From Pseudomonas sp. 5P_3.1_Bac2 (GTDB taxonomy: Bacteria > Pseudomonadota > Gammaproteobacteria > Pseudomonadales > Pseudomonadaceae): 64,000 nucleotides of DNA. Under the pieces are notes generated by a model. It made no database searches. It had not been told where the DNA came from and saw only the letters and a list, made by a program, of their open reading frames with translations. This document shows, piece after piece, positions 27,656 to 36,130 of the stretch. The translations under genes were made by a program, and so were the position numbers. Each line of letters opens with the position of its first letter. The stretch's first letter is position 1. The stretch lies in NCBI RefSeq assembly GCF_025465995.1, contig NZ_JANLNY010000002.1, positions 1 to 64,000 on the forward strand, in the 5' to 3' direction.

Positions 27656-28750
27656 ATGACCCCGTTAGAACGCTATCAGGCTGATCTGAAACGCCCCGAT
27701 TTCTTCCACGACGCCGCCCAGGAAACTGCAGTTCGCCATCTGCAGCGCCTCTACGACGACCTGTTGGCCCGTGAAAACGCCAGCACCGGGTTTATCGGCA
27801 AACTGTTTGGCAAGAAACCGCAAGGGCCGGTCAAGGGGCTGTATTTCTGGGGTGGGGTCGGGCGCGGCAAAACCTATCTGGTGGATACCTTCTTCGACGC
27901 GCTGCCGTTTGAGCGCAAGATGCGCACCCACTTCCACCGCTTTATGAAGCGTGTGCACGAAGAGATGCGCACCCTCGACGGCGAAAAGAACCCGCTGACC
28001 ATCATCGCCAAACGCTTCGCCGATGAGGCGCGGGTGATCTGCTTCGACGAGTTCTTCGTCAGCGATATTACCGACGCCATGATCCTCGCCATGTTGCTGG
28101 AAGAGCTATTCAAAAATGGCGTTAGCCTGGTGGCCACTTCCAACATCGTGCCTGACGGTCTGTACCGCGATGGCCTGCAACGCGCGCGCTTCCTGCCGGC
28201 GATTGCCCTGCTTAAAGAACACACCGAGATCGTCAACGTCGACAGTGGCGTCGATTACCGCCTGCGCGCGCTGGAGCAAGCCGAGCTGTATCACTGGCCG
28301 CTGTCCGAGGCCGCTGAGCAGGCCATGACCCGTGACTTTAAAAATCTCACGCCGGAGTGTGCTAAGTCCACGCCCAACGATGTGCTGATTATTGAGAACC
28401 GCGAAATCCGCGCGCGCCTGACGTGCGATGACGTGGCTTGGTTCGACTTCCGCGATATCTGCGACGGTCCACGCAGCCAGAACGATTACATCGAGCTGGG
28501 CAAACTGTTCCACGCCGTGCTGATCTCCAATGTGGAGCAGATGTCCACGCCCAAGGACGATATCGCCCGGCGCTTTATCAACCTGGTGGACGAGTTCTAC
28601 GACCGCAACGTCAAGCTGATTCTGTCCGCTGAAGTGGAGCTCAAAGACCTCTACACCGGTGGCCGCCTGACTTTCGAGTTCCAGCGTACCCTGAGCCGCT
28701 TGCTTGAAATGCAATCCCACGAGTTTCTCTCGCGGCCACACAAGCCTTAA
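27656..28750 (+). CDS. zapE: Cell division protein ZapE (AFG1-like ATPase)
   Basis: AFG1-family AAA-type ATPase that destabilises FtsZ filaments at the division site. It has 364 residues from ATG 27656 (MTPLERYQADLK); an upstream in-frame ATG would add 24 residues of non-conserved sequence. Walker A is GGVGRGKT (near residue 66) and Walker B is ICFDEFFV (near 128). The C-terminal segment RRFINLVDEFYDRNVKLILS is typical. It is monocistronic, ending in a strong terminator. Confidence 0.92.
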   Translation: MTPLERYQADLKRPDFFHDAAQETAVRHLQRLYDDLLARENASTGFIGKLFGKKPQGPVKGLYFWGGVGRGKTYLVDTFFDALPFERKMRTHFHRFMKRVHEEMRTLDGEKNPLTIIAKRFADEARVICFDEFFVSDITDAMILAMLLEELFKNGVSLVATSNIVPDGLYRDGLQRARFLPAIALLKEHTEIVNVDSGVDYRLRALEQAELYHWPLSEAAEQAMTRDFKNLTPECAKSTPNDVLIIENREIRARLTCDDVAWFDFRDICDGPRSQNDYIELGKLFHAVLISNVEQMSTPKDDIARRFINLVDEFYDRNVKLILSAEVELKDLYTGGRLTFEFQRTLSRLLEMQSHEFLSRPHKP

Positions 28751-28764
28751 CCTCTTGTGTGCAG

Positions 28765-28794
28765 ACAAGCCCGGCTCGCCGGGCTTTGTTGTTT
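28765..28794 (+). terminator. Intrinsic terminator of zapE
   Basis: ACAAGCCCGGC (28765-28775) pairs with GCCGGGCTTTGT (28778-28789) over a 2-nt loop and is followed by TGTTTC. It lies 15 bp after the zapE stop. Confidence 0.85.
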
Positions 28795-28861
28795 CTAGCG
28801 TCTGTCTAACGAGCGCCGGCGCGATACACTGAGCCATAACCCTTTTCCAGCGGTACCTGCG

Positions 28862-30196
28862 ATGACCTTTGCTGAACTTGGCTTGATTGAGCCCCTGCTG
28901 CGCACCCTCGACAGCCTCGACTACAAAACCCCTACCGCCGTGCAGGCGCAAGCCATTGGCCCGGTGCTTAAAGGTCGTGACCTGATGGCCGCAGCGCAAA
29001 CCGGCACGGGTAAAACCGCCGGCTTCGCCTTGCCGCTGTTGCAGCGCCTGATGCAGGAAGGCCCGCAGGTGGCGAGCAACTCGGTGCGCGCCTTGGTGCT
29101 GGTGCCGACTCGTGAGTTGGCCGAGCAAGTGCTGCAAAGCTTTATCACTTACGGTCAGCATCTGCCGCTGCGCAGTTATGCGGTGTATGGCGGGGTCAGC
29201 ATCAACCCGCAGATGATGAAGCTGCGCAAGGGCGTCGACGTGCTGGTGGCCACCCCTGGGCGCTTGCTCGATCTGTACCGGCAGAACGCGGTGAAATTCA
29301 ATCAGGTGCAAGCGTTGGTGCTGGATGAAGCCGACCGCATGCTCGACCTGGGTTTCTCCCGCGAGCTGGACGATGTCTTCGTCGCGCTACCGAAAAAACG
29401 CCAAACCCTGCTGTTCTCCGCGACCTTCTCCGAAGCCATTCGCGGCATGGCGCGTCTGATGCTCAAAGACCCGCTGTCCATTGAAGTGACACCGCGCAAC
29501 GCCGCCGCCACTTCGGTTAAGCAGTGGCTGATCCCGGTGGATAAAAAGCGCAAGAGCGAACTGTTTTTGCACCTCTACCAGCACAACCGTTGGGGCCAGG
29601 CGCTGGTGTTTGTGAAGACGCGCAAGGGCGTCGATGAGCTGGAGGCTGAGCTGCAACACCACGGCATCAGCGCCGACTCGATCCACGGCGACAAACCACA
29701 AGCCACCCGCCAGCGTGCCCTGCAACGCTTTAAAGATGGCGAAGTAAAAGTGCTGGTGGCCACCGATGTGGCCGCGCGCGGCCTGGATATCGACGACATG
29801 CCGCTGGTGGTCAACTTCGACCTGCCCATCGTCGCCGAAGACTATGTGCACCGCATTGGCCGCACTGGCCGCGCCGGCACCACCGGCCAGGCCGTATCGC
29901 TGGTGTGCGCGGATGAAGTGCAACTGCTGTCGGCCATCGAAACCCTGATTCAGCAAGTGATCAAACGGCTGGAAGAGCCCGACTTTATCCCCGACCACCG
30001 CGTGCCACAGACCCTGCCCGGCGGCCAAGTGGTGAAGAAACCGAAGAAGCCGAAAAAACCGAAAGTGGTTGGCGGCGGCAAAGGCGGCAGCCTAGGCCGC
30101 TGGATGGAAGCTGACGCCCCGGCTGCGCCGGACGTTAAAGCCGTACGCAAAGTGCCGAGCTTTGGCGGCAAGCCCAAGCCGAAGGCGCGCGGTTAA
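28862..30196 (+). CDS. rhlE: DEAD-box RNA helicase, RhlE type
   Basis: ATP-dependent RNA helicase of 444 residues. The motif order is complete: AAQTGTGKT (about 40-48), [21 protein letters not shown] (DEAD near 158), FSATFS, the second RecA domain with [11 protein letters not shown], and [10 protein letters not shown]. The C-terminal tail after about 390 is basic and low-complexity ([10 protein letters not shown]), typical of RNA-binding tails in RhlE proteins involved in ribosome assembly and mRNA decay. Several RhlE paralogues exist in pseudomonads, and I cannot tell which one this is. Confidence 0.9.
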   Translation: MTFAELGLIEPLLRTLDSLDYKTPTAVQAQAIGPVLKGRDLMAAAQTGTGKTAGFALPLLQRLMQEGPQVASNSVRALVLVPTRELAEQVLQSFITYGQHLPLRSYAVYGGVSINPQMMKLRKGVDVLVATPGRLLDLYRQNAVKFNQVQALVLDEADRMLDLGFSRELDDVFVALPKKRQTLLFSATFSEAIRGMARLMLKDPLSIEVTPRNAAATSVKQWLIPVDKKRKSELFLHLYQHNRWGQALVFVKTRKGVDELEAELQHHGISADSIHGDKPQATRQRALQRFKDGEVKVLVATDVAARGLDIDDMPLVVNFDLPIVAEDYVHRIGRTGRAGTTGQAVSLVCADEVQLLSAIETLIQQVIKRLEEPDFIPDHRVPQTLPGGQVVKKPKKPKKPKVVGGGKGGSLGRWMEADAPAAPDVKAVRKVPSFGGKPKPKARG

Positions 30197-30207
30197 CCCT
30201 TCAAGCT

Positions 30208-30244
30208 CTGGCGCGGCTCAGCCCAGCCGCTTGAGCCGCGCCAG
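30208..30244. other. Long GC-rich hairpin after rhlE
   Basis: A perfect 12-bp stem, CTGGCGCGGCTC (30208-30219) with GAGCCGCGCCAG (30233-30244), has a 13-nt loop. There is no T-run, so it is not a classic intrinsic terminator. It may protect the 3' end of the rhlE mRNA. Confidence 0.5.
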
Positions 30245-30255
30245 CTCAGCCGTAG

Positions 30256-30287
30256 GACGGATTAGCCACGCAGTGGCGTAATCCGTC
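30256..30287. repeat. Solitary palindromic repeat of the same general design as arrays A and B
   Basis: Arms GACGGATTA (30256-30264) and TAATCCGTC (30279-30287) enclose an inner GCCAC/GTGGC stem, and the element is preceded by GTAG. The arm length, the inner stem and the GTAGG lead resemble A1 and B1, though the arm sequence differs. Confidence 0.65.
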
Positions 30288-30342
30288 GTTTGGGTAAAGT
30301 CTGTGAGCTTGGCCTGAGGCTAACTGAGCATTTCATGCTCAA

Positions 30343-31908
30343 TCACCCGCCCCAACCCTCCACCACAATCCGCAGCGTGCCAATAAACCCCGGCCGGATA
30401 TCGGCGGCGGTGCCTATTGGGATGCGGATTTCGCGGCTGCCGTCGGCCAGTGGTTTCACCTCAGCTTGGACATCGGCGCAAAGTTGGCCGTGTTTTGAGG
30501 TGAAGCCGTAGCTGACGCTTTTGTCGCGGATGGCGAAGGTGAGAGTGTCGCGATAGCTGAAGCCTTGGGCATAGCCGTCGAACCAGAATTTGTTGTCCAC
30601 CTCAAAAGCCGGAACGTGCACGCCCAGGTCCAGGGTGAAGACCAGCGCTTTGTCCGGGCAGTCCTTGCCCTTAGCGTCTTTGAGCAGGTAGCCGGTGAAC
30701 AGGTAGATGGGCTTTTTCCGCTCCTTGATCTCGTCGTATTTCTCCATCAGTGCGGAGCTTTGGTCGTAGCGGCGTTCGTGCAGGCTGTAGTTGGGGCCGT
30801 TGCGCACGCGAGCGCAGACGTCGAAGTGGTAGACGCCGGCGATGGTTTTGCCTTGGTCTTTTTTCTCCTGAATCGTGGTCGGCAGCGGCAGGTCGTCAAT
30901 CTCCAGGGTGATGGTCACTTGGTAATCACCGAAAAGGAAACGCCGCAGGTTTTGGTAGCCGGCTTCGGAGTTGACGATGCCGTAGGGGCCGGAGTGGCTG
31001 CGGTAGATCACAGCGCGGGGGGCGCCTTGCACGTAGGCGTTTTCCATCATCACCAGGCCGTCGCTGCAGGGGCCGGTGCCTTTTTTCGACAGGCCGAAAA
31101 AGGCTTCGTAGTCACGGTAGTTAGAGCCGATCAGGCAAAAGAAACGTGAGGGCGGGAAGCTCTCATACAGGCTATTGACCGCCTGTGCTTTGCTCAGTCC
31201 CAGGTAGCTGCGCATGCGTTCGCGGTCGAAATTACCGATTTGCATGCGATCCAGGGCGCCTAAGTCCGGCACGTTAAAGCCGAGCATGTCGATACCGTTA
31301 TGCGGCGTGCCATAGGTGAAGACTTTATCCACCAGGGGCTCAAATGGCTTGCCCAGGGCTATATCCAGTTCGGCGCTGGTATGCCCGGCACTGTCCAGTT
31401 GCGCTTGTTTAAGGCCTCGGGCGCAGGTGTTTTGCAGGTAGGTACGGCAGATCAAACCGCCCATGGAGTGGGCGACCAGATAGACGCGAAAATCTTTGCG
31501 GGCCTTGGCATCGGCGCCGCAAATGGCGTTGCGCACTTGAATGATAAAAGCCCGCAGGCCGACGGCGAAGTCTTCCATGCTGCGCCGCTTACCGTTGCCG
31601 AGGGACTGCGAGACGCTTTCGTAGTAGCGATAAATCCAGATGGAGCGTGATGGCGCCGGCTTGCTGGAGTAATCGATGCCGCCATTTTGAAAGGCATCGA
31701 CGTAGTCATGATCTTTGATCAGGCGCAGCAGCGGCGACTCAAAAATAAAGGCCTGGGCCGCGCCTTTGGAGTCCTGGCGCAACATGGCCGAGCCCAGGTT
31801 AAAGCCCATATAAGGGTCGGCAGTGGTGGCTTCGATTTCGCTCATGCTGGCGGCAAAGCCGCGCAGGTAGATGATGGGGTAGTAGGGGTGGGTAATGGTG
31901 GCGGGCAT
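30343..31908 (-). CDS. Lipase-like alpha/beta-hydrolase (PGAP1/GPI-deacylase-like)
   Basis: 521-residue protein from ATG 31908 (AGGAG upstream). The N-terminal half is an alpha/beta-hydrolase: an oxyanion strand (PYYPIIYLRGFA, about 8-19), a nucleophile elbow AHSMGGL (Ser near 160), and a segment FTYGTPHNGIDMLG typical of triacylglycerol-lipase/PGAP1-like folds. The C-terminal part (about 320-521) is beta-rich and unfamiliar. No signal peptide is seen, so secretion would need another route. It could act on phospholipids, including as an effector, but there is no type VI gene nearby to support that. Confidence 0.7.
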   Translation of the reverse strand: MPATITHPYYPIIYLRGFAASMSEIEATTADPYMGFNLGSAMLRQDSKGAAQAFIFESPLLRLIKDHDYVDAFQNGGIDYSSKPAPSRSIWIYRYYESVSQSLGNGKRRSMEDFAVGLRAFIIQVRNAICGADAKARKDFRVYLVAHSMGGLICRTYLQNTCARGLKQAQLDSAGHTSAELDIALGKPFEPLVDKVFTYGTPHNGIDMLGFNVPDLGALDRMQIGNFDRERMRSYLGLSKAQAVNSLYESFPPSRFFCLIGSNYRDYEAFFGLSKKGTGPCSDGLVMMENAYVQGAPRAVIYRSHSGPYGIVNSEAGYQNLRRFLFGDYQVTITLEIDDLPLPTTIQEKKDQGKTIAGVYHFDVCARVRNGPNYSLHERRYDQSSALMEKYDEIKERKKPIYLFTGYLLKDAKGKDCPDKALVFTLDLGVHVPAFEVDNKFWFDGYAQGFSYRDTLTFAIRDKSVSYGFTSKHGQLCADVQAEVKPLADGSREIRIPIGTAADIRPGFIGTLRIVVEGWGG

Positions 31909-32019
31909 GGTGGGCTCCTGTACGCATGGCTGGCTGGTGCAGGCAGTCATTTTTGCTAGGTGGGCGCAGCTTAATAAGTGCGTAATTCTGATAGTGCGCT
32001 CTGCTGGACCAAGAGTTAG

Positions 32020-32772
32020 TTAGTCCACGCGGCCGCTGCGCATGCGTATTGGCCAACTGATGGCGCGCCTAGTGCTTGGCTGCCCCCATAGCTCGCTGAT
32101 GTCGTCGGCGAAGCGCTCCAGCAAGTCGGCACGTCCGGCTTGGGCTGCGCTGCGTACCGCTGACCAAGTGCTGAGGTAGCCGAGAAATTGCTCGAGATCC
32201 CAGCTCAGCTCAATCGACAACGCCGGTGGGCTGAGTTCGGCAAAGGGGAAGTCGAGGCTGGCGTAACCGCTGTCGACCAGCTTGCGCTCGGGGGGCCAGT
32301 AGGGGCCGATTTCGTCCCAATAAAAGCGCTGAAAGCGCGCCTCCAGTTCACCGCCCAGCTGCAGCACGCCGTAACTGATAAGGGCAAGGAGTGCTTGCGG
32401 CGCGGCGACGCGACGTACTTCAGCGTAAAAGCGCGGTAGATCAAACCAGTGCGCGGCTTGGGCGGCGCTAATCAGGCTGGCGCTATGCTCGGCCAGTGGC
32501 AGTTGTTCCGCCGGCGCCGTGAGGTAACTCAGCCCCGGCTGCACGACGGCATGCTGGATTTGCTCAGCGCTGGGATCAACGCCGAGCACGCGCTGAAAAT
32601 GCGTGGCCAGTTGTTGACTGAGCTGGCCGTTACCGCAGCCGACATCAATGGCTAGGCGGCTATCCGGTGCCTGCTCGGCCAGGTAAGCAGCGAGCTGCGG
32701 TGGGTATTCAGGGCGGAAGCGGGCATAGGCTTGGCCGCCTTGAGTGAACCAGTTTGGGCTTGCGTGGTGCAT
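32020..32772 (-). CDS. Class I SAM-dependent methyltransferase
   Basis: 250-residue methyltransferase of the UbiE/Methyltransf_11 type, starting at ATG 32772 (GGGAG 9 nt upstream); upstream in-frame codons give a basic, unconserved leader. The SAM-binding motif I is AIDVGCGNGQLSQ (near residue 43), motif II LGVDPSAEQI, and the motif IV region SAAQAAHWFD. AQAAHWFD is characteristic of the trans-aconitate/Tam-like and yeast Crg1-like group. Substrate unknown. No clear operon partner. Confidence 0.78.
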   Translation of the reverse strand: MHHASPNWFTQGGQAYARFRPEYPPQLAAYLAEQAPDSRLAIDVGCGNGQLSQQLATHFQRVLGVDPSAEQIQHAVVQPGLSYLTAPAEQLPLAEHSASLISAAQAAHWFDLPRFYAEVRRVAAPQALLALISYGVLQLGGELEARFQRFYWDEIGPYWPPERKLVDSGYASLDFPFAELSPPALSIELSWDLEQFLGYLSTWSAVRSAAQAGRADLLERFADDISELWGQPSTRRAISWPIRMRSGRVD

Positions 32773-32833
32773 AAGTAGACACTCCCTGTGCGCATGATCA
32801 AGCAGCCTGAACCTACATCTAAGCCTGCGCCTG

Positions 32834-33196
32834 CTAGTTGTTCTGCGCAACCCGCCAGAGCACGCCGCTGGGGTCAAACAGGATAAATTCACGCATGCCC
32901 CATGGCTGGTCTTGCGGCGGGATCAGGCGCACGCCGAAGCGCTCATCCAGCCGAGCGGCGCTGACCTGTTGCCACCAGCTATCCACATCCTCCACCAACA
33001 GATGCATCACGAAGTTTTGGGCTTGCTCTGGCACATAGAAGTTTTGCAGAAGGAAGGCGCAGTGCTCGCCGTGGCTGAAGTAGGCGAGTTGCTCGTCGTG
33101 CCAGCCCGGCTTAAAGCCCAGGGCTTGGTAGAAGTCTTGGCTTAAGGCGAAGTCGCGGGCGGGGACGAAGGTTTTCAGTTCCACACTTTTTAACAT
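32834..33196 (-). CDS. VOC-superfamily (glyoxalase/bleomycin resistance) protein
   Basis: 120-residue single-domain member of the vicinal oxygen chelate superfamily, beginning MLKSVELKTFVPARDF at ATG 33196 (AGGA 7 nt upstream). The beta-alpha-beta-beta-beta repeats are typical, with DFYQALGFKPGWHDEQ in the first half and PWGMREFILFDPSGVLWRV at the end. It may be a metal-dependent lyase or dioxygenase subunit, or a binding protein. Function not assignable. Confidence 0.75.
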   Translation of the reverse strand: MLKSVELKTFVPARDFALSQDFYQALGFKPGWHDEQLAYFSHGEHCAFLLQNFYVPEQAQNFVMHLLVEDVDSWWQQVSAARLDERFGVRLIPPQDQPWGMREFILFDPSGVLWRVAQNN

Positions 33197-33233
33197 CACG
33201 GCGTCCTGCGTAGGTGATGGTTGAGTGAACAGA

Positions 33234-33689
33234 TTAAGCCTTGGCTTGAGCCGCTTGCAGCTGTTTTTTGTGGGTGGCAGCGGCGGTCATGTCGTAGATC
33301 ACCACGCAGATATGCTCCACCTCCCCAGTGGCGCCGGCCAGCGGCAGGAGGGTGACGTTTTGGTACATAAAGTCCTCCTGGCCGGTGATGGGTTGGTAGT
33401 TTTTAAAATGCAGCAGGTACGGGTGTTGCTCCCACAGGCTAAAGGCGCGGGTGCCGAGCTGCACCACGGTATCGACTTTACGCCTGAGCCAAGGCTCGTC
33501 GATCTCCGCGAACAGGCTAAACAGCACCTTGCCGTGGACCTCATCGGGGCCTAAGCCTGAGTGGTTTTCCATAAAGCTGTTCCACACCTCGATCTGGTAC
33601 TCGCGGTCGAGGACGATCACGCCGACGTCGATGCACTGGACGATATCCAGCAGCCAGTGGACTTCTTTGATGTCGATCTGGGCGGGCAT
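33234..33689 (-). CDS. Stand-alone PAS-domain protein
   Basis: 151 residues made almost entirely of one PAS domain (about 10-135; GVIVLDREYQIEVWNSFMEN and a PAC-like end EHICVVIYDMTAAATH). It has no kinase, GGDEF or HTH domain. The start lies 3 nt after the stop of the REC-CheC gene, so the two are co-translated. It probably senses a ligand or redox state and acts through the partner protein; this is inferred from context. Confidence 0.8.
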   Translation of the reverse strand: MPAQIDIKEVHWLLDIVQCIDVGVIVLDREYQIEVWNSFMENHSGLGPDEVHGKVLFSLFAEIDEPWLRRKVDTVVQLGTRAFSLWEQHPYLLHFKNYQPITGQEDFMYQNVTLLPLAGATGEVEHICVVIYDMTAAATHKKQLQAAQAKA

Positions 33690-33692
33690 GGC

Positions 33693-34691
33693 TTAGCTCA
33701 TCAGGTAGTTGATTTTGTGGGTCAGGCGCTTGATCGAATCTTCGGTAAACAGCAGCAGTAAATCGAAGTGGATGTGGTGCGCTTCCAGGCTGTAGCTGAT
33801 CTCCACGGCCAGGGTCTGTTTCCAGCGCCGCTGGTTGAGGTGGATCAGCCGTTCGATGGATTGGTGCTGGCCTAAGGACTGCGGATGGCCTTGGGAGAAG
33901 CGCACATCGATTTGCTCGGCGATCCCGGCGAGGCAGGCACCGATGATGATGCTGGAGAGGTCGAGGAGCATCTCGGCGGTTTCCACTTCGCTGCGCGGTT
34001 GCCACTTGAGCAGGCGGGCCATGTCGGCCACTTCTGCGTCGTGGAATAACAGCAGCGCCTCGCCGGCAATGCCGTCGCCGATAAACCCCTGGCACACCGC
34101 ACTTAAGCGCTCGCCGTGCATGGCGTCGGTGAGGGTCATATGCAGTTCGCTGACCTCAAAGATATTCACCTGTGGCACCGGCAGTTGTACAAACACGCCG
34201 AGTACTTTGGCCAGCAGTGCGGCAGCGCGGCCCATGGCGACGTTGCTGACTTCGCGCAGAGCATCGCGGGAGTTGACCTTTAGTGGCACTTGGCTGCTGT
34301 GATCGCGGGCAGGGGCCTGGGTTTGCCCATCGAACAACCCCAGTTGGCTCAGGGTGCGCTCCAGGATCGCCGGCTCTGCTGGCTTGCGGATAAAGGCCAG
34401 GGCGCCGAGTTGCTGGACGCGGCGCTGGGCTTCTTCCTGAACATCGCCAGAGACCACGATCACCTTGCAGCTCAGGCCCTCGTCGCGTATCGCCGCGAGG
34501 GTTTGGTAGCCATCCAGCACCGGCATGGTCAGGTCGAGCAGCATCACCTGGCCCGCGCCTTGGCGCAGCAAGGCGAGGGCTTCCTGGCCGTTACTGGCCT
34601 GGCTGATGGTCACCGGCCATTGTTGCGGCAGGGCGCGGATCAACTGTTTGCGCGCCATGCCTGAGTCATCACATACCAGCAGTGGGATCAC
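33693..34691 (-). CDS. Response regulator fused to a CheC-like phosphatase domain
   Basis: 332 residues: a receiver domain (about 1-120) with acidic pocket DD near 8-9, phospho-acceptor Asp in LLDLTMPVLDGY (near 53) and Lys in IRKPAEP, followed by a CheC/CheX-type domain (about 135-330). One CheC active-site motif (E-x2-N) is visible as LREVSNVAMG. The second copy is changed (LLDLSSIIIG, D-L-S-S), so it may have a single active face. The start is GTG 34691, with no nearby in-frame ATG. CheC proteins dephosphorylate receiver domains, so this may act on itself or on other regulators. It is in an operon with the PAS gene; no kinase is nearby. Confidence 0.82.
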   Translation of the reverse strand: MIPLLVCDDSGMARKQLIRALPQQWPVTISQASNGQEALALLRQGAGQVMLLDLTMPVLDGYQTLAAIRDEGLSCKVIVVSGDVQEEAQRRVQQLGALAFIRKPAEPAILERTLSQLGLFDGQTQAPARDHSSQVPLKVNSRDALREVSNVAMGRAAALLAKVLGVFVQLPVPQVNIFEVSELHMTLTDAMHGERLSAVCQGFIGDGIAGEALLLFHDAEVADMARLLKWQPRSEVETAEMLLDLSSIIIGACLAGIAEQIDVRFSQGHPQSLGQHQSIERLIHLNQRRWKQTLAVEISYSLEAHHIHFDLLLLFTEDSIKRLTHKINYLMS

Positions 34692-34745
34692 GGCGATGCA
34701 TTACCTTATGGGAAGTGGGCTGCACACAAGCATAGTCGCTGGTGC

Positions 34746-35996
34746 TCAAGCTGCTGGCGATTTGCCCTGTGTGGCCAGCCAGCGCAGCACACCCATGGCG
34801 GCTTGGCGGCCGCTGGCAAAGCAGGCGGTGAGCAGGTAACCGCCGGTGGGTGCTTCCCAATCGAGCATTTCTCCGGCGCAAAAGGTGCCGGGCACTGTGC
34901 TGAGCATCAGGTTTTGATCGAGCGCGGCGAAGCTGACACCGCCTGCGCTACTGATCGCCTCCGCCAAGGGCCGCGCTTTAACCAGGGTGATGGGCAGCGC
35001 TTTGATCGCGGCGGCTAACTGCGCAGGATGATTAAACGCAGCGGCGCTGGTCAGTTCGCGCAGCAGGGCCGATTTAACCCCGTCGATGCCGGCCTGGCGG
35101 TGCAGGTGTTTGGCCAGGGACTGGCTGCCCCGTGGTTTGCTTAAGGCCTTGTGCAGTTTATCCACAGGCGTTTGCGGCAGCAGATCGAGGTAGACCGTGG
35201 CGCTGCCATGCTGGTTTAGCGTACGGCGAATATCGGCGGACAGCGCGTAGACCAAGCTGCCTTCGATGCCACCGTCAGTGAGGACAAACTCACCAACGCG
35301 CGGGGCCTGATCGGGTAGCTGCAGGCTGACGTTTTTCAGTGGCGCGCCGGCAAATTTATCCCGTAAGAAGGGGCTCCAGGCGTTCACCTCAAAGCCGCAG
35401 TTGCTCGGCTCCAGCGCAGTGATCTGCACCTGGCGGGCGCTTAATAACTCGACCCAGGCGCCATCGGAGCCCAGCCGTGGCCAGCTGCCGCCGCCCAGGG
35501 CCAAAAGCGTCGCAGCGGGCCTGAGTAACTGCTCCGTGTCGGCACCTGCGATACGCAGCGCGCCGTGCTCATCCCAACCCAACCAGTGCTGGCGGGTATG
35601 AATCTGCACGCCGAGTTCGCGCAGGCGTTTGAGCCAGGCGCGTAGCAGCGGCGCGGCCTTCATATCGGTGGGGAAGACGCGGCCGGAGGTGCCGACAAAG
35701 GTGTCGATGCCCAAGCCATGAATCCACGCCCGCAGCGCCTCGGCGTCAAACGCCTCAAGCCACTGGCTAACCGGCTGCGCACGTGCGCCATAGCGGCTGA
35801 TAAAGGCCGGCTTGGCTTCAGAGTGGGTGATGTTCATGCCGCCGACCCCAGCCAACAAGAACTTGCGCCCCACCGAAGGCATGCGCTCGTACAGATCGAC
35901 CGTGAGGCCGGCCTGCGCCAGCACTTCAGCGGCCATCAGGCCGGCAGGGCCGGCACCGATGATGGCGACGCGGGGGGAAGTTGGGGTTGGATTCAT
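34746..35996 (-). CDS. HI0933/BaiN-family flavoprotein
   Basis: 416-residue FAD-dependent oxidoreductase of the HI0933-like family (TIGR03862 type). The dinucleotide motif GAGPAGLMAAEVLAQAG is at about 12-28, followed by GVGGMNITHSE, typical of the family. The C-terminal FAD contact is GTFCAGEMLDWEAPTGGYLL. Family members reduce diverse substrates; the physiological one here is unknown. It is divergent from the aminotransferase gene at 36131. Confidence 0.85.
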   Translation of the reverse strand: MNPTPTSPRVAIIGAGPAGLMAAEVLAQAGLTVDLYERMPSVGRKFLLAGVGGMNITHSEAKPAFISRYGARAQPVSQWLEAFDAEALRAWIHGLGIDTFVGTSGRVFPTDMKAAPLLRAWLKRLRELGVQIHTRQHWLGWDEHGALRIAGADTEQLLRPAATLLALGGGSWPRLGSDGAWVELLSARQVQITALEPSNCGFEVNAWSPFLRDKFAGAPLKNVSLQLPDQAPRVGEFVLTDGGIEGSLVYALSADIRRTLNQHGSATVYLDLLPQTPVDKLHKALSKPRGSQSLAKHLHRQAGIDGVKSALLRELTSAAAFNHPAQLAAAIKALPITLVKARPLAEAISSAGGVSFAALDQNLMLSTVPGTFCAGEMLDWEAPTGGYLLTACFASGRQAAMGVLRWLATQGKSPAA

Positions 35997-36130
35997 GGCG
36001 GCAGGTCAGTCAGTGGCAGAAACAACGTGCTGCGTATTCTACCCGAGGTGGCGGGTTACGGCCTGGTTGGCCTTGTCATTGCGGGCTGCTTCGGGCAGTG
36101 TCGGGGGAATTTCTCTGCCCGGAGTTTGCT

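Noticed and set aside
28106-29311. A 401-codon minus-strand open frame spanning zapE and rhlE
   Set aside because: It crosses two real genes and the terminator between them; the composition is antisense-like.
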